Shown: positions 7,845 through 16,540 of the stretch, piece after piece | Layout: each line of letters begins with the position of its first letter | Position numbering within the stretch: position 1 is the first letter of the stretch | Assembly: GCA_031288975.1 (NCBI GenBank) | Contig: JAITQK010000207.1 | Location: forward strand, 1 to 36,805 | Reading direction: 5' to 3' | Source of the DNA: Treponema sp. | Lineage (GTDB): Bacteria; Spirochaetota; Spirochaetia; Treponematales; Breznakiellaceae | Length of the DNA: 36,805 bases | Notes under the pieces: model-generated | What the model was told of the DNA's origin: nothing | Seen by the model: only the letters and a program-made list of their open reading frames with translations | The model's database searches: none | Translations under genes and position numbers: made by a program

Positions 7845-8852
7845 ATGTTTTTGTTATGTATTGGAGGGACTGAGCTGTCAAAAGTGCCAGGACTCTCTGC
7901 CGCAGGGGCGAATCCTGAGCTGGTGCCCTTTACTGCACCGGCGGATGCAGACCTGATTCGGTTTGGGCGTCCAAAGGTCGTGGACGGGGTCCCTCTGGAC
8001 CCGGAGGGACATCCCTCGCCGGCGCTCATCACCAGGGCGGCGGTTCTGGAGGCTGATATTCCGATCTGCGTGGTCAGGGCAGGTTCTTATATACCGCCGA
8101 CTCCCCCCTACATTGAGCTGGGCGCCGGATTTGGTAAGGATCCCCGTTTGGAACCGGCCGTACCTGATGGGGTGGAGGTCTTTGAACGGGCACGGGAGTT
8201 TGCCCGTGCTTTTGGCAGACACCACCAATCCATCATGATCGCCGAGTCGATTCCCGGGGGCACTACCACGGCGCTTTTGATCCTCCGGGCCTTGGGCTAC
8301 CGTGAAATGGTCTCTTCCGCAGGGCCTCAAAACCCCACGGCCCTTAAAGAAGCGGTCTGGAACCAGGCTTCGGAACGGATCGGCATCCGTCCTGGGGATC
8401 TCGCCCAAGACCCCTTGCGGGCGCTGACCGAGCTGGGGGATCCCATGCAGGGGGCGGTTGCGGGCTTGGTTATGGGGCTACCCCCTGAGACTGAAGTGAT
8501 CCTCGCCGGCGGGACCCAAATGCTGGCGGTTGCGGCCCTGGTACGCGCCTTGGGCGCAGTTCGAAAGCCTTTGGTGGCCACCACTAAGTACGTCCAGGGG
8601 GATGAGAGTTCCGGCTTTAACGCCTTGGCCCGGATCCTGGATCTTGAGACCTGGATAGCGCCCCTGGACTTCTCCAAGGTTCCATACCAGGGCCTCAGCG
8701 ATTACGAGCGGGGGTATGTCAAGGAAGGTGTGGGAGCCGGCGGTTCGGTGCTCTATGCCCAGCGAGCAGGGGTTGGGGTCGAGCGGATCATTGCCAAGAC
8801 CACGGAACTCTACGCGGAAATGATAAAACCGAGGGCAGAAGTGGTCAAGTGA
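7845..8852 (+). CDS. UPF0284/TIGR00303 family, CobT-like nicotinate-nucleotide phosphoribosyltransferase homologue
   Basis: 335 residues. It matches my memory of the UPF0284 family, known mainly from archaea and cyanobacteria. Key stretches are the opening IGGTELSKVPGLSAAGA, a middle PPYIELGAGFGKDPR, ESIPGGTTTALLILRALGY (phosphate-binding-like turn), and AGGTQMLAVAALVRALG. Archaeal members serve as an alternative CobT, joining nicotinate mononucleotide and a lower-ligand base to make alpha-ribazole phosphate for cobamide assembly. That role is inferred here, not shown. It is cytoplasmic. It starts 9 bases after the WD40 stop with AAGGGGG as ribosome site, and its stop overlaps the GTG start of the HAD phosphatase by four bases, so the pair is coupled. 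Confidence 0.8.
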   Translation: MFLLCIGGTELSKVPGLSAAGANPELVPFTAPADADLIRFGRPKVVDGVPLDPEGHPSPALITRAAVLEADIPICVVRAGSYIPPTPPYIELGAGFGKDPRLEPAVPDGVEVFERAREFARAFGRHHQSIMIAESIPGGTTTALLILRALGYREMVSSAGPQNPTALKEAVWNQASERIGIRPGDLAQDPLRALTELGDPMQGAVAGLVMGLPPETEVILAGGTQMLAVAALVRALGAVRKPLVATTKYVQGDESSGFNALARILDLETWIAPLDFSKVPYQGLSDYERGYVKEGVGAGGSVLYAQRAGVGVERIIAKTTELYAEMIKPRAEVVK

Positions 8853-9526
8853 ATCAGATAGAAGCGGTGATATTCGATCTTGATGGTACGCTGATCGATT
8901 CTATGGGGGTATGGGAACGGATAGATGGCGCTTTTTTACGGAACCGAGGCATTGAGGTTCCGAGTGATTACGGTGAGGCTATCCGGGCCTTGGGGTTCCG
9001 GCAAACGGCGCAATACACTATCCGGCGCTTTGGCTTTTCCGATACTGAGGAAGCGCTTATGGCGGAATGGCATGAAATGGCCCGTCATGAGTATGAAACT
9101 CGTATCCCCCTTAAACCTTATGCAAAGGAATATCTCCGTTCATTACAAGCAAACCAGGTAAAGCTCGGAATCGCCACGGCTGCCCCGCCGGCATTATACG
9201 AGGCGGTTCTGAGACACCACCGTATCCGGGATTTCTTTGAGGTGATCTGTTCCACCGACGAGGTGGGACGGGGTAAGGCCTATCCCGATCTTTTTCTGCA
9301 TACTGCGGCACGGCTTAACACCGCGCCTGAACATTGTCTTGTGTTTGAGGATATTCTGCAGGCCATAGAGAGTGCCCGGCGGGCGGGTATGATGGTCTAT
9401 GGTATCTATGATGATGCTTCCCGGAAGGATTGGGAGGCCATCACCCGGACCGCCGATGGGGCGCTCTTCGATTTTCAAGACGCCCCGCTGTCATATAATC
9501 AGAAATATGAGATAAACACTCAATAG
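8849..9526 (+). CDS. HAD-superfamily phosphatase, beta-phosphoglucomutase-like
   Basis: 225 residues starting at GTG 8849, overlapping the preceding stop (GTGA). Motif I is DLDGTLIDS near residue 10. Motif II is the T in LGIATAAPP. A lysine follows in VGRGKAYPDLFL, and the acidic motif is VFEDILQAIESARRAGM. The alpha-helical cap between residues 18 and 85 is of the beta-PGM/phosphatase type. Substrate cannot be read from sequence. Coupling to a CobT-like enzyme suggests it could remove the phosphate from alpha-ribazole phosphate, a step otherwise done by CobC, but this is a guess from context. A general sugar-phosphate phosphatase is the alternative. Confidence 0.85.
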   Translation: MNQIEAVIFDLDGTLIDSMGVWERIDGAFLRNRGIEVPSDYGEAIRALGFRQTAQYTIRRFGFSDTEEALMAEWHEMARHEYETRIPLKPYAKEYLRSLQANQVKLGIATAAPPALYEAVLRHHRIRDFFEVICSTDEVGRGKAYPDLFLHTAARLNTAPEHCLVFEDILQAIESARRAGMMVYGIYDDASRKDWEAITRTADGALFDFQDAPLSYNQKYEINTQ

Positions 9527-9529
9527 GAC

Positions 9530-9558
9530 TTGCATATTAACTCTATGTATGGTATTAT
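9530..9558 (+). promoter_or_regulatory. Candidate sigma-70 promoter of the alpha-CTD/sigma-R4 gene
   Basis: TTGCAT (9530-9535) and TATTAT (9553-9558) are separated by exactly 17 bases. The predicted transcription start lies about 35 bases before the gene, implying independent expression from the cobT-like/HAD pair. Confidence 0.55.
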
Positions 9559-9601
9559 TAAAGAAGGATACATACGATTATGAGCTTAATAGGAAGAGGA
9601 A

Positions 9602-12151
9602 ATGGTAATGGCTGAAAGTATCTCCCTTGATCAGGACGTATCAAAGCTTCCTTGGTTTCCTGAATATGGTGATCCAATAGAGGTGCTTAATCTATCGGTT
9701 CGTTCTACCAATGCCCTTATTCGGGCGGGGATTACCACGGTTGACAGGCTGTTGAATACGGACAAGAAAATTCTGTGCGATATTAGAAATTTAGGGGAAA
9801 AAAGCATTGCAGAAATCCTGGGGTGTCAAGAAAAACTTGTCAAGGCCCTGGCGGCGATTGATGCTCATAGCCCTGATAATCTCGCGAAAAATCGTGAGCG
9901 CTTAGAAAAACTGAAAAGCGCCTTTGCGGACATACCTGCGCAGCGGATGAATCACTCCCTTCACCGGTATTTGGCTTCATGTGCTGGGGAAGATATTATC
10001 GGTATTCTTGAGGAATTTAATGAATTATTAGCGCCGCTTACAACAATCGCTGAACTCCCGTCGGTATTTGAAAGTATTTGCACCAGCAATCGATCAACGG
10101 ATCGCTTCTTGTCTATACTCAGCATCTTATCTATTAATATGTCTTCAATGATTCAAGATATATTTAATACGGTCTATAGTGATTCCAGGAATAAGCGTGC
10201 GTACCTTGTGTTGTGTCAGCGTTCTGGAGGGATGACGCTTCAGGAAATCGCAGAAAAAATGGGAATAACCAGGTCCCGGGTACAGCAAATTGAAACCAAA
10301 GGATTGGATAAGCTGCTCAAGTATCTGGGTAATATAACGGTTGATTTCTTTTTGTTTATCAGTGCGGAACATAACGGTGATTATATCATAACCGTATCGG
10401 AACTGTGTGGTTATTTAGGTAAGTTTGAGTACATGAATCTGTTTCTCTATGTGGCAAAAATGACCTCTATGGGGAATACCTTCATCTATAACAGGGACCT
10501 GGGTGCGTTTTGCTATAAAGGGGCTGTACACAATTTTGAGCATCTCAAAGAAGTGGTAAAAAACCTGCCTTTTATCATTAACAAAGAAAAAAAAGATATG
10601 TTCCTCGCCGATATAAGTAAGGCTCATGAGCTCCCGTTAAAGGCAGTTGCTATTGAGTTTTATTATACCTACCGGTTAACGGGGAGCGTCTACTATCGGG
10701 GAAAGTTGATCTTAACCCAGGTATACGATTATATTTTAGATACCTATTACCCATCAGGCATCAAATTGTATGATGATGGTACGATAAACTCTTTTCGTAA
10801 AAAAGTTACTGAGATTTTCGGCGATATAGACCTGCCGGTAAATAACCGGGCGATTGACGCACGCCTGGGTGATATTGCGATACTATGTGAGCAGGGGACG
10901 TATATCCACCCCCATCATATTCAGATTGAGCGCGCCTTAATTGATGAGGTTTGTGTCTATATTATGAATTCCGGGCGGGTTGCCTTTTCGTTTAATGAAT
11001 TGTTTGAAACCTTTAAAGACAAACTGCTTGTGGAGAGCAATGTTCATAATAAATACTTTTTTCAAGGGGTACTTAAATATTATCTGAGTGATAAGTTCTT
11101 TTTCACCAGGGGTGTTATTGCAAAAGAGGAAGGAGCAGACATTATCGAAGACTTGGAAACGCTTATCCGGGAACGGGGGGAGATTCATAAGTCTGAGATT
11201 TTCGTGGAATACCCTGGGATTACGGATATCATGTTTATCATGAGAATAAACGCCAATAAAAACATCATATCCATCGGTAATGGTTCCTATATGCATGTGA
11301 ATAAACTGAAAATCATGCCCCGGGATTATCATATCAGAGAGGTACTGGAACAGCAGACCAAAAAGTTGCCGGTATCCTCGCGGAAAGTCCTGGAACTCTT
11401 AAAGGTATCATCCCCTCGATTTTTAACCCGTAATGATATAACGCATCACGAAAAATTGTTCGGGATTCTCAAGTATATGTTCGATACCGAATTTATCTTC
11501 TCCCGTCCTTATATTGCCAAATTAGGAACCGAAGAGATTTCTAATATTAACATCATTAAACAGTATCTTAAATCTTACGATTCAATAACCCTGGCGGATC
11601 TCACCCATTTATGTAATGAGCAGCGGGTGCGTTTCTTTTCACCTAAGATATTGATTAAAGACTTGAATGACGAATTCTTACGCATTGATAGTGAAACACT
11701 GGTACGCAGTGTGTTTAAACCTGATGAAGAGATCATTACCGAGATAGGCCGTATACTGCTTGAACGGATGAAGGTCAAGGGCTATCTGGTGGCGTCAACT
11801 ATTGGAGATTATATTGTATTTCCCCATATTCCCTTTCAGTGGAACGCTTTTGTGCTGAGGAGTTTGGTCGAAAAATACATGCATGATTTGATACACATCG
11901 TTGATATTCCTACTACCGATATCTATGCGATAAGTACTATTTTTGTTGACCCCATTCTTAAGGTCGAGAACTACGAGGCTTTGATTCAGTATATTCTTAA
12001 GACTGAACATACTAAGGCGCCTTTTAAGATCATCCGTAATGCGGTTGATTGGCTTCGCCAAGAGGGATTATTTATCGGTAATCCTCCTAAGTGCTTACTG
12101 GATGGCAGCATTATCTGTCTTGACAAATTTGGAAAAATAATAGTAAAGTAA
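9602..12151 (+). CDS. RNA polymerase alpha-CTD / sigma-70 region-4-like fusion protein, unknown function
   Basis: 849 residues. Residues about 23-75 match the RpoA C-terminal domain: EVLNLSVRSTNALIRAGITT and IRNLGEKSIAEI carry the helix-hairpin-helix signature that binds UP-element DNA and activators. Residues about 205-240 (GGMTLQEIAEKMGITRSRVQ followed by QIETKGLDKL) match sigma-70 region 4.2, which reads -35 DNA. The remaining 600 residues have no domain I recognise. They look mixed alpha/beta with several short helix-rich modules, resembling repeated winged helices. There is no signal peptide or membrane segment. It has no RpoA assembly domain and no sigma region 2, so it is neither a subunit nor a working sigma factor. 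The ATG at 9608 fits the AGAGGA site slightly better than that at 9602. It might redirect RNA polymerase or bind DNA alone. Confidence 0.85.
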   Translation: MVMAESISLDQDVSKLPWFPEYGDPIEVLNLSVRSTNALIRAGITTVDRLLNTDKKILCDIRNLGEKSIAEILGCQEKLVKALAAIDAHSPDNLAKNRERLEKLKSAFADIPAQRMNHSLHRYLASCAGEDIIGILEEFNELLAPLTTIAELPSVFESICTSNRSTDRFLSILSILSINMSSMIQDIFNTVYSDSRNKRAYLVLCQRSGGMTLQEIAEKMGITRSRVQQIETKGLDKLLKYLGNITVDFFLFISAEHNGDYIITVSELCGYLGKFEYMNLFLYVAKMTSMGNTFIYNRDLGAFCYKGAVHNFEHLKEVVKNLPFIINKEKKDMFLADISKAHELPLKAVAIEFYYTYRLTGSVYYRGKLILTQVYDYILDTYYPSGIKLYDDGTINSFRKKVTEIFGDIDLPVNNRAIDARLGDIAILCEQGTYIHPHHIQIERALIDEVCVYIMNSGRVAFSFNELFETFKDKLLVESNVHNKYFFQGVLKYYLSDKFFFTRGVIAKEEGADIIEDLETLIRERGEIHKSEIFVEYPGITDIMFIMRINANKNIISIGNGSYMHVNKLKIMPRDYHIREVLEQQTKKLPVSSRKVLELLKVSSPRFLTRNDITHHEKLFGILKYMFDTEFIFSRPYIAKLGTEEISNINIIKQYLKSYDSITLADLTHLCNEQRVRFFSPKILIKDLNDEFLRIDSETLVRSVFKPDEEIITEIGRILLERMKVKGYLVASTIGDYIVFPHIPFQWNAFVLRSLVEKYMHDLIHIVDIPTTDIYAISTIFVDPILKVENYEALIQYILKTEHTKAPFKIIRNAVDWLRQEGLFIGNPPKCLLDGSIICLDKFGKIIVK

Positions 12152-12169
12152 AACAAAGGTATCTAGTTA

Positions 12170-12757
12170 ATGAATAACAAATCGCAGCGTGCCGACCATC
12201 TGGTATGGAAGGAAGAGAGCCGTCGGGAAGTGTTCAAATGCCCTATTTTTTCACTCCGGGAGACTTCTTCCCGGTCCCCTGATAACGAGGTCCGGGTCTT
12301 TACCGTGATTGATGCCCCGGATTGGGCTATCGTGGTGCCGGTAATAGAAACAGACCAGGGCCGGGCATTTGTCATGGTACGCCAGTGGCGTCATGGGTCC
12401 CAGGAACTCAGCCTGGAATTTCCCGGCGGGGTCTTTGAAGCGGGAGAGCGTGCTGCAGAAGCGGCAGCGCGGGAACTGCGGGAAGAAACCGCATATACCC
12501 CAGGAAAAATCATCAAACTGGGGGAGATGAGTCCGAATCCGGCGATCATGTCAAACCATGTGCACTTCTTTTTAGCAGAGGAATTGGAGTATCTGGGAAA
12601 TCAGGATTTAGATGATGATGAATATGTGGATGTAGAACTGGTACCCATTGAAACGGTTTTCCAAAAGATGGGTACACCCCCCTATATACACGCCCTCATG
12701 GGTTCGGCCCTTGCCCTCTACACGACCTATCGGGAAAAGCCGAACCCCTTGGTTTAA
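12170..12757 (+). CDS. Nudix hydrolase, ADP-ribose pyrophosphatase type
   Basis: 195 residues. The Nudix box is intact (GGVFEAGERAAEAAARELRE followed by ETAY), with an alanine in place of the usual late glycine. Upstream is VVPVIETDQGRAFVMVRQWR, typical of ADP-ribose or sugar-nucleotide pyrophosphatases, and the segment PNPAIMSNHVHFFLAE follows as in that group. Expected reaction: metal-dependent cleavage of a nucleoside diphosphate linked to another group, for example ADP-ribose to AMP and ribose-5-phosphate. It is cytoplasmic. It starts 18 bases after the previous gene and its stop overlaps that of the convergent LysM-like gene by four bases. Exact substrate is not determinable. Confidence 0.9.
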   Translation: MNNKSQRADHLVWKEESRREVFKCPIFSLRETSSRSPDNEVRVFTVIDAPDWAIVVPVIETDQGRAFVMVRQWRHGSQELSLEFPGGVFEAGERAAEAAARELREETAYTPGKIIKLGEMSPNPAIMSNHVHFFLAEELEYLGNQDLDDDEYVDVELVPIETVFQKMGTPPYIHALMGSALALYTTYREKPNPLV

Positions 12758-13734
12758 CGGATCGGGGTATAGGTAAGCTGGGCATCCCACATGCCCTGGC
12801 GGACCTCACCCTGGATACTGGGAATATCCAGAATGGTACCTGGAGGCAGGACGTTGGGGTTATCGGGCTGGGGTAACTTCGCCTTATTCGCGTTATAGAG
12901 AATGCGCCATTTTGACGGATCTCCGTAGGCCCAGCTCCTGCCTGCAATATTCCAGAAACAATCCTTCGACACATTCCAGGGGCGCACGATATAGCGCGCC
13001 GGAAGAATCGGTGGTGTATTTTCCACAACCGGACGTACCGGCGGCGGAGCGGCAACCTCTACCATCACCGATGCGGGAGGCGGAGCTTCCTGAAGGGATG
13101 CCAGGGTCGTCATAACCTGCCGAGCAGAATCCATGGCGCCGTTCCAGTTTTCCGATGAACGAGCAATCTGCGCCCGTTCATATAAAGCCTGGGCTTGTCT
13201 GTATTCCGCAGGATACCGCCACAGGGCATCTATCGACACCGCCCAGTCAAGCCGGTTCTTAGCAGAGGCCAGGGCGTCATCGGTTTCCTTGATCTTCAGT
13301 TGGAGCGCCACATATTCATCAGACAAGCGGGCATACCGGATCGCCTCTGCCGCATATCTGGTGGACTCATCATAATCACCATCTTCCAGGGATTCCTGGG
13401 CCAGGTTGGTCAATCTGACACTTTCAATGAAATAGGTGTTATTCCGTATGTTTTGAGGAATCCCCTGAGAAGCGTCTGAATGAGCCGCATCCGCAAAGGC
13501 CGCTATGGGGGTAAGCACAGAGGACTCTGAGTCATCCTCTATCTCAAACTTCCACAAATAGGATGCCACATCATTAAACCCTGGCAACCAGAGACCAGAA
13601 TCAAAAGAAGATTCGTTCCGTTCAGTGGGTACGGGTCCAATAAACACCGGTTCTGGCAATTCACTCTGGGCGAATACCATTCCTATTCCAAAGACTACCA
13701 TTACTATGAGTAATGCTATACCACGATTCATCAT
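12754..13734 (-). CDS. Exported helical-repeat protein with C-terminal LysM-like domain
   Basis: 326 residues. A signal peptide is clear (RGIALLIVMVVFGIGMVFAQ). The middle (about 85-215) is alpha-helical, with tetratricopeptide-like spacing of A, Y and E residues (LAQESLEDGDYDESTRYAAE). A proline-rich linker (APPPASVMVEVAAPPPVRP) leads to a C-terminal LysM-like module: YIVRPWNVSKDCFWNIAGRS, then WRILYNANKAKLP and LPPGTILDIPS. LysM modules bind peptidoglycan or related glycans, so it is probably periplasmic and wall-attached. The ATG overlaps the stop of the upstream lipoprotein gene by four bases (ATGA), indicating that the two products are made and probably work together. Confidence 0.8.
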   Translation of the reverse strand: MMNRGIALLIVMVVFGIGMVFAQSELPEPVFIGPVPTERNESSFDSGLWLPGFNDVASYLWKFEIEDDSESSVLTPIAAFADAAHSDASQGIPQNIRNNTYFIESVRLTNLAQESLEDGDYDESTRYAAEAIRYARLSDEYVALQLKIKETDDALASAKNRLDWAVSIDALWRYPAEYRQAQALYERAQIARSSENWNGAMDSARQVMTTLASLQEAPPPASVMVEVAAPPPVRPVVENTPPILPARYIVRPWNVSKDCFWNIAGRSWAYGDPSKWRILYNANKAKLPQPDNPNVLPPGTILDIPSIQGEVRQGMWDAQLTYTPIR

Positions 13735-14936
13735 ACGCCTCCTTCAAAAACAAGTTCTGCTTTTTTTGCGTTTTCACCGCTTTCAAGCATCTTTTGTTCA
13801 GCCGTTTTAACCGCCTGTTTAGCCACGAGTAATTTCACCTCCGCCGCTTTACAGATTTCCAGAAACATGGTTTCCGATTGAACATAGAGCCTAGCAGCTT
13901 CATCGTATTTTTCCGACCGCAAGGCACGATCGGCCCGCTTATACACCGTGTTGGCCGCGTCGTATTCGTTCCGTACTGCCACATCAGCCCGCAGATCCAG
14001 GGCGGCCTGACGTTCCGTACTCGCACCAACCCCTTTATCCGCAGCAAAAGACACCCATCCAGTCCAGAGCACTGCGGTATACCCTGCCAAAGCTTCCTGA
14101 GCATTATCAAGCGCCTGGCCAGCCCGCCTGGATTCATAATTCCTTACCGCCGCTGCCATGTCCACTTCTGCTTTTTGAAAATTATTAGGATCATAGACTA
14201 TAAAACCACGTTTTACAATTTCCTGCCGTACTTTATATACATCCGCTTCTGTTTTCAGCACCTTATACATATCAAGGGCCAGAAAAACAGAAATTGCCGC
14301 AGGATAGTAATCAGCAGTTTCGTATTGCGCCACCGCTTCCGCAACTATCCGATCCACTCCTAAGAGATGAGCCGGAGATGCATCTTTAATGCCCGCGTTA
14401 ATCGCCACGGTTCGGGCACTTATGATTTCATTCTCCCGGTCCTTATAATAGAGGGGCAGACAACTACGAGCAAGGGCATCATAGGCATCGGCAACAGTAT
14501 TATACAACAACACCGCATCCTTAACCTCTCCCAGGGTAGTTCTCGGCAGCTCTGCAAAGGCCACATACTGAGACTCCGCCCGTTCCCAGGCTTGCGGGAT
14601 ATACTCAGGCCCCTCAAAATCAATGACAAGTTTCCTGCTGGTCTGCATCCGCGTAATTGCTACATTTAACGCATCCAGTGAAGCCTGGTTCGGCTCCCCC
14701 TGATCAAGATCCACAACCGGTTCAGGCGGTGTTTCAACCAGAGTAGATGACAACAACGGCACTGCTTCCGGTGCCAACACCACTTCTACCGGTTCCTCTG
14801 CCAGTGCAGGCTGCGCTTCATCTGCGCTTGATACCAACGGTGATGGTGTTTCATCCGGCGGAGGACCACTCGCACAAGATAGAAGCAAAAAAAAGACCAT
14901 TCCCCATAAAACAGGTATTAGTTTTTTACACTGCAT
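13731..14936 (-). CDS. Helical-repeat lipoprotein
   Basis: 401 residues when started at the ATG at 14936, which lies 6 bases after AGGAG. A TTG six bases earlier would overlap that site and is rejected. The signal sequence ends in a spirochaetal-type lipobox (FFLLLSC), so the cysteine is expected to be lipidated. A long linker rich in P, E and V follows. Residues about 90-390 are almost purely alpha-helical, with repeated A/Y/E patterns (AIRMQTSRK-like helices, QALDNAQEALAGYTAVLWTG, YKRADRALRSEKYDEAARLY) reminiscent of TPR units. Its role is unknown. Together with the LysM-like partner it suggests a peptidoglycan-to-membrane complex. Confidence 0.8.
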   Translation of the reverse strand: MQCKKLIPVLWGMVFFLLLSCASGPPPDETPSPLVSSADEAQPALAEEPVEVVLAPEAVPLLSSTLVETPPEPVVDLDQGEPNQASLDALNVAITRMQTSRKLVIDFEGPEYIPQAWERAESQYVAFAELPRTTLGEVKDAVLLYNTVADAYDALARSCLPLYYKDRENEIISARTVAINAGIKDASPAHLLGVDRIVAEAVAQYETADYYPAAISVFLALDMYKVLKTEADVYKVRQEIVKRGFIVYDPNNFQKAEVDMAAAVRNYESRRAGQALDNAQEALAGYTAVLWTGWVSFAADKGVGASTERQAALDLRADVAVRNEYDAANTVYKRADRALRSEKYDEAARLYVQSETMFLEICKAAEVKLLVAKQAVKTAEQKMLESGENAKKAELVFEGGV

Positions 14937-15046
14937 AGACAACTCCTTAGCAAATCATTTATAATGAACTTAAGTCCAAGCTTAAAATATTTATTAATTT
15001 ATTATCGACACATTTTCGGAAAAAACATATGATTTATTAGGATAAT

Positions 15047-16540
15047 TTATATTTTTAACGCACTTAAAGACCTAATTGCTTCCTGGGCCATGCGGTCGCA
15101 GCGTTCGTTAAACGTATCCCCTGCATGACCTTTAACCCATTCCCAGGTAATGGGAAACGCCGTCGCCAGCGCGTCCAAACGTACCCACAGTTCCTTGTTT
15201 TTCACCGGCTGTTTACCAGTAGTCATCCAGGCTTTTTTCTTCCAGGCATGGATCCAGATACTGATCCCCTTTTGCACATATTGAGAATCAGTATAAACCG
15301 TTACATTCCCGGGGGATAGCTTTAACTCGACTAAGGTCTCCAGGGCGGCAATAACTGCCTGTAATTCCATGCGGTTATTGGTAGTGTACTTCTCGGCGCC
15401 CCATTTTTCAATAATGATAGTAGGCTTATCCTGAGGATCTTTATCTCCGATGATCACATAGGCCCAGCCCCCTGGCCCCGGATTACCCGCACAGCCACCG
15501 TCGGTGTATATCTTTATGTCCCCAGTTTCAGGTCTCGGTACATCCTTAAGGGGTGTGGCATGATCCTGGGCTATATCTTGAACCGCCTCATGATCCTTAA
15601 AAATCTGCGCTTTAAAGAATAAACCCGTTGGGGTTATTGCCAGGCCCCCGGCGGCAGTTTCCTTCAGGCTCCCCGGCATGGTATCCCCAATCTCTTTCAT
15701 GGCAGAGACCACCTCATCAAAGGGTATCACGCTCTGAATGCCGGCAAGGGTCAAATCAACCGCAAGCACCGCGTTTATCGCTACAAAGGCATTCCGCTTG
15801 ACACAGGGCACCTCCACCAGGCCGGCCACCGGATCACAGGCGAGACCCAGGGAATTTTTGAGGGAAAGGGCTGCTGCGGAAAAGCAGTCCCCCAGGCTCA
15901 ACCCTTCCAGGTACCCCAGGGCAGAGGCCGCCATGGCCCCGGCAGCGCCACATTCCGCCTGACAGCCCCCCTCAGAACCGGCCAGGGTTGCCCGCTGGGC
16001 AATGAGCACCCCTGCGAGGCTGGCGATTAAGAAGGCACCGCGTACCGGAGCGGGGAAAGGCTGCGAAGGAGTGGGAGGGAGGGGGAGTAAGGAGGAGGTG
16101 TTTGAAGGTGTTTTCCGTGCCGCCCTCGCGCCAGAGGCGTGACTGTCCCACCAGGCCCAAATGGTCCCTGGTACGATGCCGCTGGAGCCGGCAGTGGGGA
16201 AGGAAACGATCTTGCCACCGCAGGCGTTCACCTCATTGATGGACAGGGAATAGGCAATGATCCGGCGGCAAAAGGGATCCTGCATGAGTCCCCGGTCTGA
16301 GGCGGCAAAAGACACTGCCCCACCCTTGGTAAGACCGGAACGGGAATGTTGTGGGGTTTCAAGCCCCTTGATGAGGGATCTTCTGGTAACGGCGATACGC
16401 CGATCAAGCTCGGTAAGGATACGCGCTTCAGAAGTCCCGGAAATGAAGGCTTCCCGTTTAACCGCATAATCCTCGGCAGTAATGTGTTCAGCTTGCAGTA
16501 TGCCCTCAAGCTCAGAAAATGTGTGAAACCTGAATTTCAT
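15047..16540 (-). CDS. L-serine dehydratase alpha chain fused to ribonuclease HI
   Basis: 497 residues in one uninterrupted frame. Residues 1 to about 330 are the iron-sulfur L-serine dehydratase alpha domain (FPTAGSSGIVPG, GSEGGCQAECGAAGAMAA, LACDPVAGLVEVPCVKRNA), which deaminates serine to pyruvate with the beta subunit. Residues about 341-497 are a complete RNase HI: YTDGGCAGNPGPGGWAYVI, NNRMELQAVIAALE, VYTDSQYV, and VKGHAGDTFNERCDRMA supply all four acidic catalytic residues plus the histidine. The dehydratase part carries an extra stretch of about 20-25 residues rich in P, S and T after GTIWAWWDS, and has TAGSSG where relatives usually have TAGSCG. The start overlaps the beta-subunit stop by four bases. 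No stop or ribosome site separates the domains. Confidence 0.88.
   Translation of the reverse strand: MKFRFHTFSELEGILQAEHITAEDYAVKREAFISGTSEARILTELDRRIAVTRRSLIKGLETPQHSRSGLTKGGAVSFAASDRGLMQDPFCRRIIAYSLSINEVNACGGKIVSFPTAGSSGIVPGTIWAWWDSHASGARAARKTPSNTSSLLPLPPTPSQPFPAPVRGAFLIASLAGVLIAQRATLAGSEGGCQAECGAAGAMAASALGYLEGLSLGDCFSAAALSLKNSLGLACDPVAGLVEVPCVKRNAFVAINAVLAVDLTLAGIQSVIPFDEVVSAMKEIGDTMPGSLKETAAGGLAITPTGLFFKAQIFKDHEAVQDIAQDHATPLKDVPRPETGDIKIYTDGGCAGNPGPGGWAYVIIGDKDPQDKPTIIIEKWGAEKYTTNNRMELQAVIAALETLVELKLSPGNVTVYTDSQYVQKGISIWIHAWKKKAWMTTGKQPVKNKELWVRLDALATAFPITWEWVKGHAGDTFNERCDRMAQEAIRSLSALKI

Noticed and set aside
7032-8408. Long minus-strand frames over the WD40 and cobT-like genes (7032-7700, 7370-8032, 7878-8408)
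   Set aside because: They are antisense shadows of strongly supported genes, with no family match.
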